Shown here in pieces: positions 61,928-64,000 of a stretch of DNA of 64,000 bases. Position 1 is the stretch's first letter, and every line of letters begins with the position of its first letter. The DNA is taken from the NCBI RefSeq assembly GCF_029633865.1, contig NC_079213.1, positions 99,564,470-99,628,469 on the forward strand, written 5' to 3'. Source of the DNA: Lampris incognitus. Lineage: Eukaryota > Chordata > Actinopteri > Lampriformes > Lampridae. Under the pieces are notes generated by a model. It saw only the letters and a list, made by a program, of their open reading frames with translations. It was not told where the DNA came from and made no database searches. A program made the position numbers and the translations under genes.

Positions 61928-64000
61928 ATGGATTCGTACGGCGTTCCAGCTCCACGGATGGACTGGGAATCGGCGAACTTACCTGAAGCATGGAGACGAT
62001 TTCGACAAACAACGGAGCTAATGTTCACGGGCCCCCTGCGCGGGAAGAACGAAGAGGAGAAATGCAGCTACCTCCTGCTCTGGATAGGGGAAAAAGGGCG
62101 CGATGTGCACAACACTTGGACACTCAGCGGAGAACAAGCCAAGAAGCTAGAAACGTACTACGATAAGTACACTGAGTACATCACCCCCAAAGCAAACCCG
62201 ATTTATGCCAGATATAAATTTCATGAAAAGATGCAGGGAGAGAGTGAATCCTTCGAACGATTTGTAACTGAGCTAAAGCTCCTAGTCAAAGACTGTGGCT
62301 ACCCAAATGCCGACGAGATGGTCAGGGACCGCATCGTGTTTGCCACCAACTCACCCAGAGTGAGAGAAAAGCTACTTAGCCAGGGAGCTGAGCTAACGCT
62401 AGAAAAGGCCATAGATGTAGCCCGCTCACACGAGCTAGCAAAGCAACAGCTAAAGTCTATGGGCCAGGGCAGCACACATGAAACGGTGCACGCAATAGGC
62501 AGAAAGACTTACAAACCGAACGCACCCAAAGCAGCTAACGCTAACTTCAGACAAAGGGAGGGTAACGTTAGCACCGCCGCTAGGGCGTGTAGCTATTGTG
62601 GAGGGCTACACGGCGCTAAAGCCACTTGCCCAGCTAAGGGTAAACAATGCATTAAATGCAAGAAGCTCAATCATTTTGCTAAAGTATGCAAGTCTAGCTC
62701 CCAGGGACAGACAAAGTACTACCGCGGCACAGTACATGCCGTCGGAGAGAACCCAGAAGAGTGCACCACTGACAGAGAACAGGAAGAACTGTACTTCGAC
62801 AACATTACAGTGGAGAGCACCGCTGTGGGAGAACAGACAGAGCTGTACATAGACTGCATCTCAATAGAGAACAACGGAAAAAGCAACGAGCAGGCTTACG
62901 TAGAGGTTGGAATTGGCACACCTCCACAGAAGGTAAAGTTTAAACTAGACACTGGGGCACAGGCCAATACTATTCCCACCAACCTGTTCCAGGCGCTGTT
63001 CAAAAATGTGACACTGAAACCAGCAATACACAGACTCACTGAATATGGAGGAGGCGCGCTGAGCGTGAAAGGCACATGCAAACTCAAATGTAAGTACAGA
63101 GACAATGCAATGATGCTGGACTTTTACGTCATTGACACAAACGCCCCACCAGTCATGGCAATGAAAACATGCCGTGACCTAAACTTGGTAAAAATAGTGA
63201 TGGCTGTGAGCGAGGAAAACAATGTCACATCACAGAGCATAATGGATGAGCATGCAGATGTTTTCCAGGGAATAGGAGAGTTCCCAGGCGAGTGCACCTT
63301 CCGCGTCACACCAGATGCAACGCCGGTCGTCTGCCCGCCACGCAGAATCCCCATCGCCCTACGCAGCAAACTGAGGGACGAGCTTGACAGCATGGAGAAA
63401 GGCGGCATAATCTATAAGGTAACAGAACCCACAGAATGGGTGAACGCACTCGTCATTGTTGAGAAGCCAAAGACAGGCAAACTTAGAGTGTGTTTAGACC
63501 CCAGAGCTCTTAACAAAGTGATACAACGACCTCACTACCCCCTCCCCACGCTGGAGGACGCCACCACAAAGCTTGCTGGAGCTGAGTACTTTAGCGTGTT
63601 AGACGCGCGGTCAGGCTATTGGGCCATCAAACTGAGCACTGAATCCTCAATGTTGACGACATTTAACACAGTGTTTGGCAGGTATCGTTTCCTCAGACTG
63701 CCATTCGGAATCGTGTCCGCTCAAGACGAGTTCCAGAGACGCGTGGATGAAACATATGAAGGATTGGACGGTGTGACGGCCATAGTGGACGACATACTAG
63801 TGTTCGGCAAGACTAAAGAGGAACATGACCAGCGTCTCAGAGCGATGCTGAAGCGCACAAGGGAGCGAGGGGTGCGGCTCAACCCCGACAAGTGTCACAT
63901 ATGCGTGTCCGAGGTAAGCTACTTTGGCCACACGCTCTCACACGAAGGCATCAAACCAGACCCACACAAGGTGAAGGCGGTCAAGGACATGCAACCCCCA
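61928..64000 (+). CDS. Gypsy-B copy 2 gag-pol, open to the window edge (partial)
   Basis: The ATG at 61928 matches copy 1's ATG at 45580. The frame is open for about 691 codons to the window end with no stop that I see: gag, zinc knuckles, protease (KLDTGAQANTIP) and RT through VDDILVFG. A few codons differ from copy 1 (for example Cys to Arg in FGRYCF). Integrase and the 3' LTR are outside. Confidence 0.93.
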   Translation, partial: MDSYGVPAPRMDWESANLPEAWRRFRQTTELMFTGPLRGKNEEEKCSYLLLWIGEKGRDVHNTWTLSGEQAKKLETYYDKYTEYITPKANPIYARYKFHEKMQGESESFERFVTELKLLVKDCGYPNADEMVRDRIVFATNSPRVREKLLSQGAELTLEKAIDVARSHELAKQQLKSMGQGSTHETVHAIGRKTYKPNAPKAANANFRQREGNVSTAARACSYCGGLHGAKATCPAKGKQCIKCKKLNHFAKVCKSSSQGQTKYYRGTVHAVGENPEECTTDREQEELYFDNITVESTAVGEQTELYIDCISIENNGKSNEQAYVEVGIGTPPQKVKFKLDTGAQANTIPTNLFQALFKNVTLKPAIHRLTEYGGGALSVKGTCKLKCKYRDNAMMLDFYVIDTNAPPVMAMKTCRDLNLVKIVMAVSEENNVTSQSIMDEHADVFQGIGEFPGECTFRVTPDATPVVCPPRRIPIALRSKLRDELDSMEKGGIIYKVTEPTEWVNALVIVEKPKTGKLRVCLDPRALNKVIQRPHYPLPTLEDATTKLAGAEYFSVLDARSGYWAIKLSTESSMLTTFNTVFGRYRFLRLPFGIVSAQDEFQRRVDETYEGLDGVTAIVDDILVFGKTKEEHDQRLRAMLKRTRERGVRLNPDKCHICVSEVSYFGHTLSHEGIKPDPHKVKAVKDMQPP

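Larger units (their letters stand above)
61702..64000 (+). mobile_element. Gypsy-B copy 2, 5' part (continues past the window)
   Basis: It matches copy 1 base for base apart from scattered substitutions, at a constant offset of 16,348 bp with no indel. The 5' LTR is 61702-61894, then the primer-binding site tggtgtcag. The left flank gccac is the expected target-duplication copy; the partner lies outside. Confidence 0.97.

Overview
The window reads as nuclear DNA of a ray-finned (teleost) fish. Two host genes have vertebrate-style exons with GT/AG splice sites. The rest is a teleost repeat mix: Penelope-like elements with GIY-YIG domains, several hAT families, Tc1, RTE/L2-like LINEs, tRNA-derived SINEs, Ty3/Gypsy elements and long microsatellites. 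No prokaryotic features, CRISPR array or rRNA are seen.

Layout. (1) 1-10.8 kb: the 3' end of fam20b (glycosaminoglycan xylosylkinase) on the + strand. The exons are 2814-3005, 9639-9698 and 9864-10095; the 6.6 kb intron between the first two holds a LINE, a Penelope element carrying a nested MITE and SINE, an RTE LINE, another SINE and a perfect 39-bp palindrome. (2) 10.8-19 kb: intergenic, with an internally deleted Tc1 element nested in a Penelope terminal repeat, several MITEs and a frameshifted 3.3 kb hAT element with 8-bp target duplications. (3) 19.0-23.8 kb: a three-exon type II membrane protein gene with the architecture of small TNF-superfamily ligands (OX40L/GITRL type). (4) 23,974-39,652: one hAT element of about 2.5 kb swollen to 15.7 kb by nested insertions. 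These are a second hAT (itself containing a third hAT, a Penelope fragment and a short non-autonomous LTR element), a long-inverted-repeat element containing a Gypsy element with identical LTRs, a solo LTR and a MITE. Most boundaries are fixed by target-site duplications, and the transposase reading order is recovered across the junctions. (5) 39.7-43.4 kb: SINE and hAT scraps and mostly unrecognised DNA. (6) 43.4-54.2 kb: a Penelope element with a fold-back end, then a 5'-truncated Gypsy pol interrupted by a complete Gypsy element (1346-codon intact gag-pol), a 399-bp MITE and a CAATT-repeat insertion, then a decayed Harbinger/IS5-type transposase with a PHD-like finger on the opposite strand. 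(7) 54.3-56.7 kb: a GTF2IRD2/Charlie-like hAT. (8) 57.9-64 kb: a minus-strand Gypsy element with a 3.5 kb open frame, cut by a second copy of the complete Gypsy family that runs off the window.

No multi-gene pathway is apparent. The host genes (fam20b for proteoglycan linker phosphorylation, the TNF-like ligand for probable immune signalling) are independent. fam20b lies on the same human chromosome arm as TNFSF4/TNFSF18, so the pair may be conserved synteny. The most notable content is the deeply nested, TSD-resolved transposon stack, the intact young Gypsy family present twice in direct orientation 16,348 bp apart, and the long-inverted-repeat element with inward-facing candidate first exons.
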